Of a stretch of 64,000 nt of DNA, positions 1 to 11,639 are shown piece after piece; positions within the stretch are counted from its first letter, which is position 1; every line of letters begins with the position of its first letter. This stretch comes from Thermothelomyces thermophilus ATCC 42464 (taxonomy: Eukaryota > Ascomycota > Sordariomycetes > Sordariales > Chaetomiaceae): the NCBI RefSeq assembly GCF_000226095.1, contig NC_016474.1, positions 1,054,001 through 1,118,000 on the forward strand, written 5' to 3'. Below the pieces are notes generated by a model that saw only the letters and a program-made list of their open reading frames with translations, was not told the DNA's origin and ran no database searches. The translations under genes were made by a program, and so were the position numbers.

Positions 1-1265
1 TTGCTGGCGCCTCCGGCGGTATTGGACAGGTTCGTATGCCCTCAAGCTCTCTGGAGCCAGCCCGCTGACGCCATCGGTACCCCGCAGCCGCTGTCGCTGC
101 TCCTGAAGCTCTCTCCGCTCGTCAGCGAGCTCGCACTCTACGATGTTGTCAACACCCCCGGTGTTGCGACCGACCTGTCGCACATTTCATCCAACGCCGT
201 AAGTGGAAAAGCCGTTAAACCCGGCAGCGTTCTCAGACCCGGCTGACCCTGCTGCTCGGTCAGAAAACCACTGGCTACCTGCCCGCCAACGACGGCGCCA
301 AGACCGCTTTCAAGGATGCCGACATCATCATCATCCCGGCGGGCATTCCCCGTGCGTAGACCGACCCGGCTTGCTCATCCGACGTATGTATTGACAGTGC
401 TGTTAGGCAAGCCCGGCATGACCCGTGATGACCTCTTCAACATCAACGCCGGCATCGTGAAGGGCCTCATTGAGGTGGCCGCCGAGGTCGCCCCCAAGGC
501 CTTCATCCTGGTTATTTCCAACCCCGTCAACTCGACCGTCCCCATCTCGGCCGAGGTGCTCAAGGCCAAGGGCGTCTTCAACCCCCAGCGCCTCTTCGGT
601 GTCACCACCCTCGACATTGTCCGTGCCGAGACCTTCGTTGCCGAGATTGCCGGCAAGAGCAACCCCCAGGAGTTGACTGTCCCCGTCGTTGGCGGTCACT
701 CCGGCGAGACCATTGTTCCGCTTTTCAGCAAGATCGCTCCGTCTGTCACGATTCCGGACGACAAGTACGACGCTCTTGTCAACCGCGTCCAGTTCGGTGG
801 TGATGAGGTTGTCAAGGCCAAGGACGGCGCTGGTTCTGCCACACTTTCGATGGCGTATGCTGGTTACAGGTAAGCGCCAGACAGTAACCACCCTTCGACT
901 TCTATTTTTGCTAACCGCTATCAAGGTTCGCCGAGAAGCTCCTCAAGGCCGCCGCGGGCGTCAAGGGCCTCGTTGAACCAAGCTACGTCTACCTTCCCGG
1001 CATCCCAGGTGGCAAGGAGATTGCCGAGAAGACCGGTGTCGAGTTCTTCTCCGTTCCCATCGAGCTTGGCGTAAGTCACAAAGAGGATAGAGGAAGAGCT
1101 TCAGTACGCTAATGCAGTCTCTAGCCTAATGGCGCCGAGAAGGCGGTCGATATCCTCGGCGACATCACCGACAAGGAGAAGAAGTTGCTCGAGGCGGCAG
1201 TGTCGGGCCTGAAGCGGAACATCAAGAAGGGCATCGACTTCGCCCACAACCCCCCCCAGAAGTGA
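1..1265 (+). CDS. Malate dehydrogenase, mitochondrial type (5' partial)
   Basis: NAD-dependent malate dehydrogenase, interconverting malate and oxaloacetate in the TCA cycle. The window opens inside an exon at the end of the Rossmann glycine loop (GASGGIGQ), so the N-terminus and any targeting peptide are missing. Exons read as 1-29, 88-198, 264-351, 407-869, 926-1070 and 1125-1265, all joined by GT-AG introns of 54-65 bp with consistent phases. Visible family motifs are [16 protein letters not shown] (NAD-site aspartate region), the substrate-binding [24 protein letters not shown], and [13 protein letters not shown] with the catalytic histidine. The C-terminus ends NPPQK without a peroxisomal SKL-type signal, which with the overall sequence favours the mitochondrial rather than the peroxisomal isoform. 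It converges on TRS33. The identity is secure; the compartment is inferred. Confidence 0.95.
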
Positions 1266-1916
1266 ATACCCCTCCCCCACTTTGTGATGGTATCCATCTA
1301 TTTTTTGGTTTGGCATTGAGCCAATGTTGCCTTTGCACGGTCTTTCGGTGGCTTGCATTTAGTTCAACCCGTCGTGGCCGGTAGAGCAAATATAAAATCT
1401 TTTGTCTCTTTTTCCGTCAGGATTCGGTAGCTGATTGGTGTTTTCTCTCATTAGGCTGTGAGGGGTGAAACGATGACGAGCTCGGAATGGGAGAGAGGAG
1501 GGCGGACATTATCGACTCTGCCGGATCCGAAGGCAGTTGGAACAAAAGAACAGAAGGAACGGATATCACAAAAGGCGGATATTTCCCTGAAAGCTGGGTA
1601 TTGAGAACATTGCTCCACGCAAACACGATAGAAGCCAAAACAAAGTTACAAATTCCGCTGCACTAGCCCTCTGCTGTTAACATCTCAAACGCCGTACGCC
1701 ATCTGTCCCCATTCTTTCCGCATTTTGAACCGTGACCGGAAACCGCCGAATTCCTTATACTATGTAGGCAAGTGGGTATGAAAGCTTTCTATGATGGTGG
1801 ATCTCTGCGCCCTCATTACTCAGAAAACGTACCCCCGATCGGCAATGGAAGGTTTAACCGTGTTAGCGCGAATGAACAGGTGGTGAAAAGGAGAAGAAGA
1901 AGAAGAAGAAGAAGGG
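1266..1916. other. Intergenic, convergent 3' ends
   Basis: This lies between two converging genes and presumably holds both 3' UTRs. A (GAA)n run at about 1891-1914 sits immediately beyond the TRS33 stop codon. No gene was seen on either strand. Confidence 0.7.
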
Positions 1917-2935
1917 TCATGGCTTGGTGGAAACAGTCTTGATTTGAAAGACTGCGCCTGGCAGCTCGGTCGTCTCGGCGTGCACTGTTGCTGTGATGCC
2001 GAGGGCGGCCAACGCACCACGAACGATGCCGCAGGGGAACCAGAGGAACTATTTTATGAAACGTTAGTTTTGGTTTTGTGCTGAGGGACCAGGGACCAGG
2101 GAAGTGAGTTTACCGGCTGTGCGCGAATGACTGCCTGGCTGCCTACTTCAGCGCTCATGCGAGAAAACGGGCGGAAGGAGTTGTCTGTCAGGACGTAGAC
2201 TCCCTTGACTCGCGAGTCAGTCTAGATTCGAAAGAGGCATATGGGAGGGAGGGGGAAACGCAGGGACGCATACCCGGTGGTTCGTCTTTAGATTATCCAC
2301 CTGTTTCCGGAAGACGATGGTCCAGAGGTCCTTGCAGAGGAACTTGATCACGTCAAGCGTGTCGTTGAACCGTGGCCTGTCCCGGGAGAATCTGCTCAAC
2401 GGGCCATCTGTTAGCTCCTGTTTCGGACGAAGGGGGGGGTGCTTCGCCATGACTGGCTTGAAACTCGGGCTTGTCAAGCCAAAAAAAGGGGGGGGGGGGG
2501 CACATACCTCTCCACAAGCCCCTGCCCAACCCGATACCCGATCCTCTCCAACCGCCAGAACACAGCCTCCCTCTCCTCCTGCTCGTCCATGACCGTCGTC
2601 TCCGTCCCCGTCCCCGTCCCTGCCCCAGCACCAGCACCAGCAGGCGCACTCCCTCTCCCTCCGCCGCTGGCGCCGCCCCTGACTCCCGCCCCGGACTCCG
2701 TCGACCCGGACGGCCCGCCCGTCGCTCCCGCGCCCTCCGGCGCCCCGTTCGTGCTACCGCTGCTCCCCCCTTGTAGGAGGCCCTCCTGCTCCCGCGCGGC
2801 CGCCCCCAGCTCGTTGGTCACGCGGTACGCCATGGGCACGAGCTCGATGAGGAGGAAGTCGAGGCACGACGCCGAGAGGAAGCGGGCGGCCGGGTCCGAG
2901 GCGTTGTAAGGGGGCATTACCGGATCGAATGACAT
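1917..2935 (-). CDS. trs33: TRAPP complex subunit Trs33 (TRAPPC6/BET3-like)
   Basis: Small core subunit of the TRAPP tethering complexes, which act as guanine-nucleotide exchange factors for Ypt1/Rab GTPases in ER-Golgi and Golgi traffic. Minus-strand exons are 2508-2935, 2274-2391, 2114-2203 and 1917-2048, giving 255 residues with consistent phases. The start MSFDPVMPPYNASDP precedes the typical helix SCLDFLLIELVPMAYR. The core continues through RLERIGYRVGQGLVERF, LDVIKFLCKDLWTIVFRKQ and NLKTNHRG, and ends with WFPCGIVRGALAALGI and VFQIKTV, all characteristic of Trs33. A Gly/Ala/Thr/Ser-rich low-complexity insert of roughly 70 residues (about 47-120) separates the first two helices. The first intron contains an A7G13 tract at 2481-2500. 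It is transcribed away from SIZ1's 3' end. Confidence 0.93.
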
Positions 2936-3962
2936 TTTGTGTCTGTGTGTGTATGTCCCTTTCCTTTAATAAAATTTCCCCCCTTATTCCCTTTAGTTTT
3001 TTGCTTCCTCCTGGTTTATATCCTCGGGGTGTTCCGCGGGGCGCGACTCCCGCTGTAGAGTATTTTTGCAGCCTTGACAGGGGAGAGCGGGCCTGGCTGT
3101 TTGGATCGACGACGTGGCGGGGTGGATGCGTTGGCAGTGTATGTGATGGGCTGGTGACCGCAGATAGGTGACGGACGAGTCGGCTTCTGAAAGGCGTGGG
3201 AATCTTGGGGTGGGAAGTCCGCAATGCGGGTGTTGCTGCGCTGGAAGGAGCTGCGGGGTGCAAGGTCGATGGCCGTGGGGGAGCGGGTGTTGCTTAATGA
3301 GGAATTGAGCTCTCGTAATGCTCTATTTTTTAGGTGATTCGATGAATATGTCGGAGACACGCAAGTAAGAATGCAGTGATTCCTGAGAGCAATCGGGTTT
3401 CCGTTGTGCACTTGCTGATCTCTAAAATAATAACTGAGCTGCTAGACTCGGTTGCAGCACATGCGGTTTCGACAAGGAGCTCCGCTGCGGTGTCTCTTAT
3501 GCACGTATCCGGCATGCTTTTACCGAGACTACGCCAGGGGTAGGAGCAACCAAAAGATAACCTGTACGGACGCACACCCTTACAGCAAAAAGCCCATTGC
3601 AAGAATTAAATGCAGTCCAGCACACTGCTAACGTGGATAGATCAAAGCCCTGGTATCTAATCCTGTCCCTGAAAGCAGCCAGGACAAAACCATTCCTCCT
3701 CCCCTTGATCCAGATGCTGCTGATCCATGAACTCCGTCAACCAAGTCTTTTTTGGCCTCACAACAACCTTATTTACCTTGACAGTTTCCTCCAAACGCCT
3801 ACCGATGCCAGCCACCCCACCGCAAGCGCAAAATACTGGGAATATGGCACAGAAAAAAAAGAACCAAGAAACCAGAATCGCAGAGAGAAATTCGTTTTTG
3901 ACTCCAAGGGTGTAGGGGAACCCCAAACCTTAGCGCCGGGTTTTCTTCGAGGAATTTCGTCT
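2936..3962. other. Intergenic, TRS33 promoter side and SIZ1 3' side
   Basis: About 1 kb between two minus-strand genes, holding the TRS33 upstream region and the SIZ1 3' flank. Short open frames here show no recognisable protein features. No RNA gene was seen. Confidence 0.6.
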
Positions 3963-6062
3963 CTAACTACCCCCGGACGGCAACCCAAAGCCTTGATTTG
4001 GACGCTTCACAGGTCGCGGCGGCTCGTCGTCATCCGACAAGGTCAGGTCGATCACCTCGGGAGCCGGCCGCTTGTTGGACGATCTCGGGGCCGCGGACGC
4101 GTCTCTGGACGCTACGCTGGTTGGTGTTGCTAGGTGCGGCGTAGGTGCCGCAGCCTGTGAAGGGCCGGTCGAAGCCCTCCTTGCAGTCTTGGTGACCTCC
4201 TCGGAGACCACGACGTCGTCGTCGTCAAGGTAGCTAGTTTCGTGGTCCGGCGTTACCTCCTTCTTAGCTCCTGGCACCGCCCATTCGCCGTTCGGCTCGA
4301 TCGTGACCTGCTCAACAGACTCGGGAGTTTGGGTCAGAATCTGTCGCGCGTATCTGTTCCGGTTTCAGCACGTAGTCAGGTGAAGGTTAGCAAATCGGGG
4401 GTACTCACTCGTCGATGGCCAGCTGCTCAAACGGCGCAGGCTTGTTGCAAATGGGACACAGCCATTGTGGGCCTTGCTCCTGCAGCTGCAGGTATGACGT
4501 CGCGTCGAAACACTGGATGTGATTACAGCTGATTCCGCGGCACGGCAGTTTGAGCCTCATGTATGACAGCGGACACTTGAGGCTCAAGTTCTGCGATGTT
4601 GCGATCACGTCCGGGTCGCCGGCGCTCTTGGTGACTAACAAGACCCATCAGTAAGTTTTGAGTACACGGCGGGCGAGGGAAACACACTCTCGGCAATGAC
4701 CGACTCCTTGCGAATCTTCTTTTGGATTTGCGAGACGAGCGTCTCGATGGAGATGGCCTTGCAGACGACCAAGGCCAGGTAGAATTTCTGCGAGCTTGGT
4801 TAGCAGGCCTTCTGCTCGCCCCTCGCCTATTCATACCTCTGAACCGATATCTCTACGAGACGTTGCACCTACCTTCTGAGTCAGTGCATAGGTGAGCTCA
4901 ACATTGTTGGGATAGCTTGCCGGCCTAAAGCGCAGCGCGTCCGTGATGTCAACCGGTCTAGTAGACCCAGGTTTGTTCTTCAGGCCCCGCAGGTTCGCCT
5001 TGATGTCGCCGCCATTCACCTTGAGCTCGCACTGGTACGGGAACGCAATGTCCTGGGGGCCGACGTTGCCCGCCGTGCACATGACCATGACGCGCATGGA
5101 CGGGTCCGTCAGGCACAACTGGAGCGCGGGGTGGTCCTGTACCTTGACGGAGATGCGCTCCGAGTTGCGATGCGCCGTCATTACTGGTCTCCGGTTAGCC
5201 AGCGGATTGGCGGAGAGGAGGGATGGGTGGGGGAGGGAGGGGTTGGAGACCCCGGACGCACTCTCAAGCGTTCTAACATCGCCCACTTGGTACTTGAGTT
5301 CGTAAAATGGGCTCGGCTTGTAGGCGATGGTCGGCGGGACCAGCCCGGCGTTCGGGCGCATGCGGCCGCCTGTTGATCCGTTTGGGGGTTGTTGGTACGG
5401 AGGTGGAGGAGGATGTTGGGCAAGCAACCCATCGAATGCGCCGTAACCGGGTTGACTGTATGAGCCCATGGCAGAGGCGGTAGCCGTTGGTGGCGGCGCG
5501 GCCTGGTAGTACGACGAGTGCGATGGTGGCTGTGACCGGAGCTGTAAGTGCGACAGTGGAGATTGTGAATGAGGTCGCGAATGCGACTGCGGTTGATTCT
5601 GAGTCTGAGAGACAAGGGCCGGAGTCACAAATATCGGCGCCCGATTCACAATGCTCTCGCGAATCTCGTGCAGTCGCGCCCAGTCTCGCCTGTCACTGCA
5701 GGAATTTATTTCTGGTCGAAGATTGTAAGTAAGTCACTGCGATATGAAGGCGGCAAGGCCGTGTACAAGAAATACAATAAAAAAGAAGATGAAAAAAAGA
5801 ATGGCCGAACTTGGTGGGCTGAACTGGGGGATTGGAAGCCTTGGTTTGGATAAGAAGGCGAGGCGAAGGGTTTCCGCTTCAGACTCGCCTAGGGGCAAAA
5901 CAAGTCGTACTTACGCTCGATTATGCGTCTTTGGAGTTCGCTCTTGTTTCCCGTCTTGGGAATGCCATTCACGGCGCAGATGGACTGCAGGGTGGCCTTT
6001 GAGATTGCGGGCACCTGGATGGTTCTAACGAGGGCCTGAACCTCGGCCGCTTTGTCGTCCAT
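3963..6062 (-). CDS. siz1: SUMO E3 ligase of the Siz/PIAS family
   Basis: E3 ligase that passes SUMO from Ubc9 to nuclear and septin-type substrates. Six exons on the minus strand: 5915-6062, 5262-5711, 4873-5183, 4688-4787, 4409-4634 and 3963-4353, giving 541 residues. The order is an N-terminal SAP domain (about residues 10-48, GIPKTGNKSELQRRI), a Ser/Gln/Pro-rich linker, a PINIT domain (FYELKYQVGDVRTLE onward to NNVELTYALTQKKFYLAL), and an SP-RING with LKCPLSYMRLKLPCRG, C-H (CNHIQCFD) and WLCPICNKP. The C-terminus carries a SUMO-interacting motif followed by acids (VIDLTLSDDDE). The 78-bp intron at 5184-5261 is a multiple of three and has no stop, so its boundary is inferred from splice signals and loss of PINIT similarity. 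Divergent from the UPF0642 gene. Confidence 0.93.
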
Positions 6063-6801
6063 GGCTTGAGGGCGCTACGAGCCAAAAAGGCCGTTCCTGA
6101 GGTACCTCCTAAGCCTTTAGTATAATCCGTACTAGTACCACTGACTGGAGATGACCGGGAAGGAGCGACACGGATGACCCTCCCAGGGTGCTGCCCGATG
6201 AGACCTCGGCGCTGCCGTCTCAGCGCTGAGTTTGGCGGGTTGTTCGGAGGGAACCCGCTAGAGTGCGCGGGCTTTGAAGTCGAGGTATTGGGATGCGGCG
6301 TCTAATAATGAGATAAACGCATGCTAGGGAGTAAATGGGCACGGCCCAGACCTCGACTGTCCTCTTCCGACTCCAACCCTTCACCTATAGTTCGGGGCTG
6401 TCGTCGACATAAATAGGCGGTGTTTTGCGGCAGAACCGCCCCCCGGTCCAAAAGGAGTCGACGGCTGCCTTGACAAGGAACCTCGAGCAAGAGTGGGGCA
6501 AAGTACTGGGTACAAAGCCTTTGGGAGAAAGAAGGGTGGGTGTGGCGTTTTATTCAGCAAAATGCGTGACGAGGCGTGATTGGGTGGCGCCAAGCCAAGT
6601 CACTTGGACTTAAAGTAGGGTAGGTGCTGGCCGTTGCGCCTGGTCCAAGCCGAAATCGAAATTTCTGAACAACCTGCTCATGCTTGTATCCGTACGGCTT
6701 TCATACACAGTTCTCACTCAGACACGTCGAGTCAACTCGTCGGTAGCGCTTGACGTCTTGAATCACTCACAACACGCCACAGGAAAGGCCGCACAACAAA
6801 C
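6063..6801. other. Divergent promoter region SIZ1 / UPF0642
   Basis: About 740 bp between two divergent starts, which must hold both promoters. An ATCCGTAC-type motif lies at about 6125-6132 and another, tatccgtacgg, near 6686. No coding sequence was seen. Confidence 0.65.
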
Positions 6802-7244
6802 ATGGCGAAAAGCGCGAGGTCAAGGGTCGTAAAAGAAAACAATCGGCGGCTCAAGCAGAATGTTTTTGGCCCAGTCGAAGCGGCACGCGCAGAGCGTCTC
6901 TCGGCAAAACTGATAGCCCTTGCTACCGCGCCCAAGCCGCAAAAAGATATCGAGATGAATGAGGGTATGATCTTCGCGTCTGATTGTTACTCGCGACTCC
7001 AATCTCACTATTTGATGCAGAGCCTGCGAATGAAACCAAGGAGGTTGCTGCGAAGGAGGACAGTAAGTTTATGCCACGGGAGAGATTCGGACGTTGTCAT
7101 TGACCCTACCGAATAGCCATGGATGTTGAAGATGCGAAGCCGGCCAGCAAGAAGCTGAGCAACAAGAGGAAAGTGGAGAAGCGGAGGAGGAAGAAGTCGT
7201 CCATCGTCTTTCCGATGAGAGGACCCAAGCGGAACAAGAAATGA
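6802..7244 (+). CDS. Small basic protein, UPF0642 / YBL028C family
   Basis: Short lysine/arginine-rich protein of a family spread through fungi, with yeast YBL028C as a member; nucleolar localisation is reported for the yeast protein, but the biochemical role is not settled. Exons 6802-6964, 7021-7062 and 7117-7244 give 110 residues. The N-terminal signature MAKSARSRVVKENNRRLK followed by NVFGPVEAARAERLSAKL is the conserved DUF2423 block. The C-terminus is a highly basic tail (KKLSNKRKVEKRRRKK, then FPMRGPKRNKK), a likely nuclear or nucleolar targeting region. Both introns are 54-56 bp with GT-AG ends. The ribosome-biogenesis guess rests only on composition and the yeast homologue. Confidence 0.88.
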
Positions 7245-8129
7245 GAGGGCCGCCGAGCTTGCAATCGGTGTTTTGACGCGCGAGGATTGCTCAGAACCCG
7301 GGGGTTTGCCCTCAAACGCCATGTCTGCTTGCAGACATCCTCGACCTTGGGCCCTGAGGGGCAGAGGGTAGGCCGGCTGGGCGGAAAGCTTGTCGAGAGA
7401 GATGGGTAAAAATGGGCGATCCTGTCCTGATCCCGGAGGGTTGGAACTTTGAGCATTTGCACTGGAATCCTTTGAGAATGGGCGCGGCATATAAAAGGAG
7501 TCAGGAGTTCGGCGAAAGAACTACGGATACCATCATCTGGTTGAGCTCGTCGTGTCTGCCATGCCCAGGTTCTTCGAGCACCTACCGGAGTACAGAGAAG
7601 GAACCACGTCGAATTCTCACCTTGCAATCTCTGCTGAATAACGCCCGTTTGTCTGCTCACCAGTGTGGCGACTGCTAATAAGGCGTTGACAAACAAGCAG
7701 GCAGCGGCTTGGCAGCCTCTGCGCTCTCAATTCCTGTCCCAAAAGGATACTGTAATTAACCGATGTATCGGTACAGAACATCCCTCTCGGCTGCTGCCGG
7801 CCGAATGATGGTGGGGCTTTCAGCTTCTGGGTTCCAGGTCATCAGGGGTCCGTTTCTTGGCCCCAGATCCTCCATCCCCTCCGTCCAATGAACATAGCTG
7901 CTAGCAACGCGAGGCTCCAGAACGCCGAGCTCTCTAGGTACGCAGCACTGTATGTACCAGTGTGTAGTCCGTACCGCAAGCCCGAGGGACCGTCCGTTAT
8001 CTTGATTTGAGACTCGCATGCGCGTCTGTCATGGCCTTTGACCACAACTGAGTAGATCAAGTTTTTTTTTTTTTTTTTCCCCGTTCCTCTGCCGCTCTCC
8101 TCGCTTTGCGCCGGTCCATTCCTGTGGAG
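7245..8129. other. Intergenic with poly-T tract before GPI7
   Basis: 885 bp between two tandem genes. A T17 run at 8062-8078 lies about 50 bp before the GPI7 start codon, a common position for dT tracts in fungal promoters. Open frames here, up to 196 codons on the minus strand, lack family features and look like chance. Confidence 0.6.
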
Positions 8130-11100
8130 ATGGCGGCGCGCCGCAGGCGGGATGAGACCCTTAGCTCCGTATTGCTGCTCGCAGCCAACATCCTGATTCC
8201 TGTCGCCGTCCTCGTGTTTGCGACCGGATTCTTCCCATACAAACCCTTGCTTCCTGGACTCGCAAGGTTCGATGACGTGGCTGAGTATGGCGAACCACCG
8301 GGCGGCCCCGTTCGACAGGCTCGTCTTTATGGTGATCGATTCCCTGCGAAGGTCTGTGAATCCTCGAATGGCTCTGTTTTTACCAGAGATGTTGACGCTG
8401 ACAAGTCGGTCGACCGCCTGGTGGCTCGGAGCAGTGATTTTGTCTACGCAGAAAACAGCGGTTTCCAGTTCACTCAATCGTTTGCCCTCCCCTTTCCCAC
8501 GCTCCGGTGGCCTCCAGACTGACATTGCGCAGACTGATCCGCGATGGCGCCGCTCTCCCCTTCACGGCGCATGCCACGTCCCCCACCGTCACGATGCCCC
8601 GGCTCAAGGCCATCACCACCGGGTCGATCCCGTCCTTCCTCGACGTCGTCCTCAACCTCGACGAAGGAGACGAAAGCTCCAGCTTGGCCTCCCAAGACAC
8701 GTGGCTGGCGCAGATGAAAGCCAAAGGCACGGGGAAGCTGGTCATGTACGGAGATGACACCTGGTTGAAGCTGTTTCCGGGGACTTTTGATCGCGCCGAG
8801 GGGACAACGAGCTTCTTCGTCTCGGTGAGCACGGCGCGTTCGGGGCCCGAGACCTGGGCGGCAGCGGGCTGACGGCGGCAGGACTTCACCGAGGTGGACA
8901 ACAACGTGACGCGACACGTCGCGGGCGAGCTCAAGAACGACGACTGGAACACCATGATCCTGCACTATCTCGGGCTAGATCATATCGGCCACAAGGGGGG
9001 ACCAAGGAGGTAGGGGCGCTTGCCCAAGTCCATCTAGATCATAACACTTGCTAACTGCTATACCAAGCCCTCACATGCTTGCCAAGCAGCGCGAGATGGA
9101 TGGCATCATTCGCCAGGTATATACTGCCATGGAGTCGGAATCCCACCTCCGCTCGACCCTATTTGTGGTCTGCGGCGATCATGGCATGAACGATGCAGGC
9201 AATCACGGCGCATCGTCAGCTGGCGAAACTTCCCCTGCCTTGGTCTTCATCGCCCCGAAGCTCAGGGCGCTGGGAAGAAAACTGCAGTCGCCCGTTCCCG
9301 AGGACGAGAGCTTCCAGTACTACGGTACCGTGGAGCAGTCTGACCTTGCCCCGACGCTCGCCGCGCTGCTCGGCTTCCCGGTACCTAAGAACAACCTTGG
9401 CGCACTCATTTCGGACTTTCTGCCTTTTTGGCCGAACAGTAGGCCTAACGTTTCCCGATGCCGGCTATAATGGACTAACATCTCTCTAGCACGGGATCAA
9501 GTGCAGCTTCTGATGCGAAATGCCCGCCAAATCAAAGAAATCGTGCTGGCGACCTTTGGCCCACAGATCTTCGAAACGGACCCGCGTGTGGACGGTCTTT
9601 CCGAGCCCAACCCAGACTATCAGGAATTGGCCCATACTTGGAGAGATCTTGCTGAGAGGTATGGCCAGGCCGATGCCGAGCTGATACCCTCGATCAACAA
9701 GGTAAGAACCAGGAGACTCAGAATAGGGTGTGCTAAAGTTGCTGACTGTTCTGTTCTGCAGTGGCTCCATCACGCACAAGAGGTGCTCGGCAGCATGGCC
9801 AGCAACTACGACATGTCTAGACTGTTTCTGGGGCAAGCTGCTGCCGTCGCGTCTCTTGTGGCGGCCGTTATTGCTGCAGTAAGGTCTGCCAATGATAGAG
9901 CCGCTTCCTTCATGCCCCTCTCAGGTGTTGTTCTCGCGTACGGCATCATGATGTTTGCAAGCAGTTATGTTGAAGAGGAACATCACTTCTGGTACTGGGC
10001 GACAACAGCCTGGTTCGCCTACCTCGGTGTCAGGGGTTTCAATCGGTACGTCGTGTCCCCCCCTGGCGATTTCTTTTTCTCCCGGCCACGCTGCGCTCAC
10101 TCCTCGTAGGGGCAACACATCCGCCAGACTCCAGACCATTTCATGCACGGCCTTGATTCTCGCCACGCGCATCATCAGGGGTTGGAATCAGACCGGCCAG
10201 AAATTCGCCGGCGGTCCAGACATCGTCAAGACGTACCTCAACACCAACCCTGCCCTACTCTGGTACCTCGTCAGCGCCACCTATCTCTGGGTCCACCAGA
10301 ACATGGTCTACGGCCTCAGCGGGCTGCCGATCTGGCTTAACTACACCATCGCGACCGGCCTCGTTCTTGCAGCCTTCACCTTCAAGGTGGCCTTCACCCT
10401 AGAGGACGCGCCGGAGCTGGTGGCCAGCTTCGCGCGGTACGCGCTGCGGCTCAACTTTACCCAGGACGCCTCCCTCATCGCTCGCGCCCGCGCCGTCTTC
10501 ATCGGCCTTGCTCTGGTCACGGCCGTGACGACCCTTTTCATGTTCGCCCGCCGCCGCGTCTCGCTCGGCCAAAGCGGTAGGGTCTCCCTCCCCCCCCTTT
10601 TATATATTGATTTCTCCCCCCCCCCCCCCCCACCCTGAGCAAGCGAACGCTGACCCTCCTCGTCTTGGTAGGATCGTCGACCCTCCTGACCCTCTACACC
10701 CTCCTGTCGCTGACGCAGTCGCGCCCGCAAAACATCCCCCTCTACCTCCTCTTCAACGCCCAGTACCTCGTCCTCTCCTCACCCCCCCTCTCCGGCGCCC
10801 TCTCGCCCGCGGAGCTGAGCACCACCTCCCTGCTGCTCCAGCACGCGGCCTTCTTCGCCCTCGGCGGGACCAACTCGATCGCCTCGGTCGACCTGTCCAG
10901 CGCCTACAACGGCGTCGCCAGCTTCGACGTCGCCGCCGTCGGCGTGCTGACCTTTGTGGGCAACTGGGCCGGGAGCGTCTGGTGGGCGCTGGCGACGTAC
11001 GTCATGCTCTTGCAGAGGAGGGAGGCAGCAGCAGGAGGAGGAAGAGGAGGAGGAGGGGTGGTTGGGACGTGGAGGGCCCACGTGGGCGTGCTGACGCTAT

Positions 11101-11288
11101 TCGTGGCGGGCAGCGTGGTCGCCGTCATGGCGGCGTGCACGGCGCTGCGGACGCACCTGTTTGTGTGGACCGTCTTCTCGCCCAAGTACCTGTACTGCGT
11201 TGCGTGGAGCCTGGGACAGCATCTGGTGGTGAATGTCTTGGTCGGAGGCGTCTTCTATTGGTTGGGCGTCGTGGAAGGGGGGAAATAG
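8130..11288 (+). CDS. gpi7: GPI ethanolamine phosphate transferase 2 (Gpi7/Las21), apparent frameshift in exon 1
   Basis: ER membrane enzyme adding ethanolamine phosphate to the second mannose of the GPI anchor precursor. Exons: 8130-8351, 8435-8479, 8533-8824, 8882-9009, 9068-9438, 9490-9701, 9762-10045, 10110-10576 and 10672-11288. An N-terminal signal anchor (LLLAANILIPVAVLVFATGFF) leads to FFPYKPLLPGLA. The alkaline-phosphatase-like lumenal domain shows FMVIDSLRSDFVY (metal aspartate), SPTVTMPR (nucleophile threonine), LGLDHIGHKGGP and CGDHGMNDAGNHG. A multi-pass C-terminal half follows. In exon 1 the frame through FFPYKPLLPGLA...EYGEPPGGP does not continue into FDRLVFMVID: near 8300-8311, within GGCGGCCCCG, there is one base too many, and the summed exon length is 3n+1. 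No intron can bridge so short a gap. Either a sequence error or a true null allele. Confidence 0.92.
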
Positions 11289-11639
11289 TAACATTAGTAG
11301 GGAAAGGGGGGGTTGGATAACTGAATGCCACCCATGTATGCCGCCGCTGGGCGAAGATAAAGAGGGAGAGAGAATGGGAGTGTGTGTGCTTTTTTTTGGG
11401 GGGGGGGCTCTCTGTAGACGTATCACAAAAGAAAAAAAAAAAAAAAATAGACTTCATAGGCATCGTGTTCATGTACGTGCATTGAAGTTCATCCCGGTCC
11501 CAGACGATAATATATAACCCTGACACAGAAACCCCGAGAGAGATTCCTCCATAACAAAACGCAACAAACCCAGAGCAAGCCCGCCCTCCATGTCTACTGT
11601 TCAACATACATCCGGCCATTGAGTTCCCATGCTGTGTCG
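11289..11639. other. Convergent 3' flanks of GPI7 and YCG1
   Basis: 350 bp between two stop codons, with a G11 tract near 11397-11407 and an A-rich run at about 11430-11447. No gene was seen. Confidence 0.65.

Noticed and set aside
7106-7696. 196-codon minus-strand frame between UPF0642 and GPI7
   Set aside because: It overlaps the last exon of the UPF0642 gene on the opposite strand and shows no protein family features.
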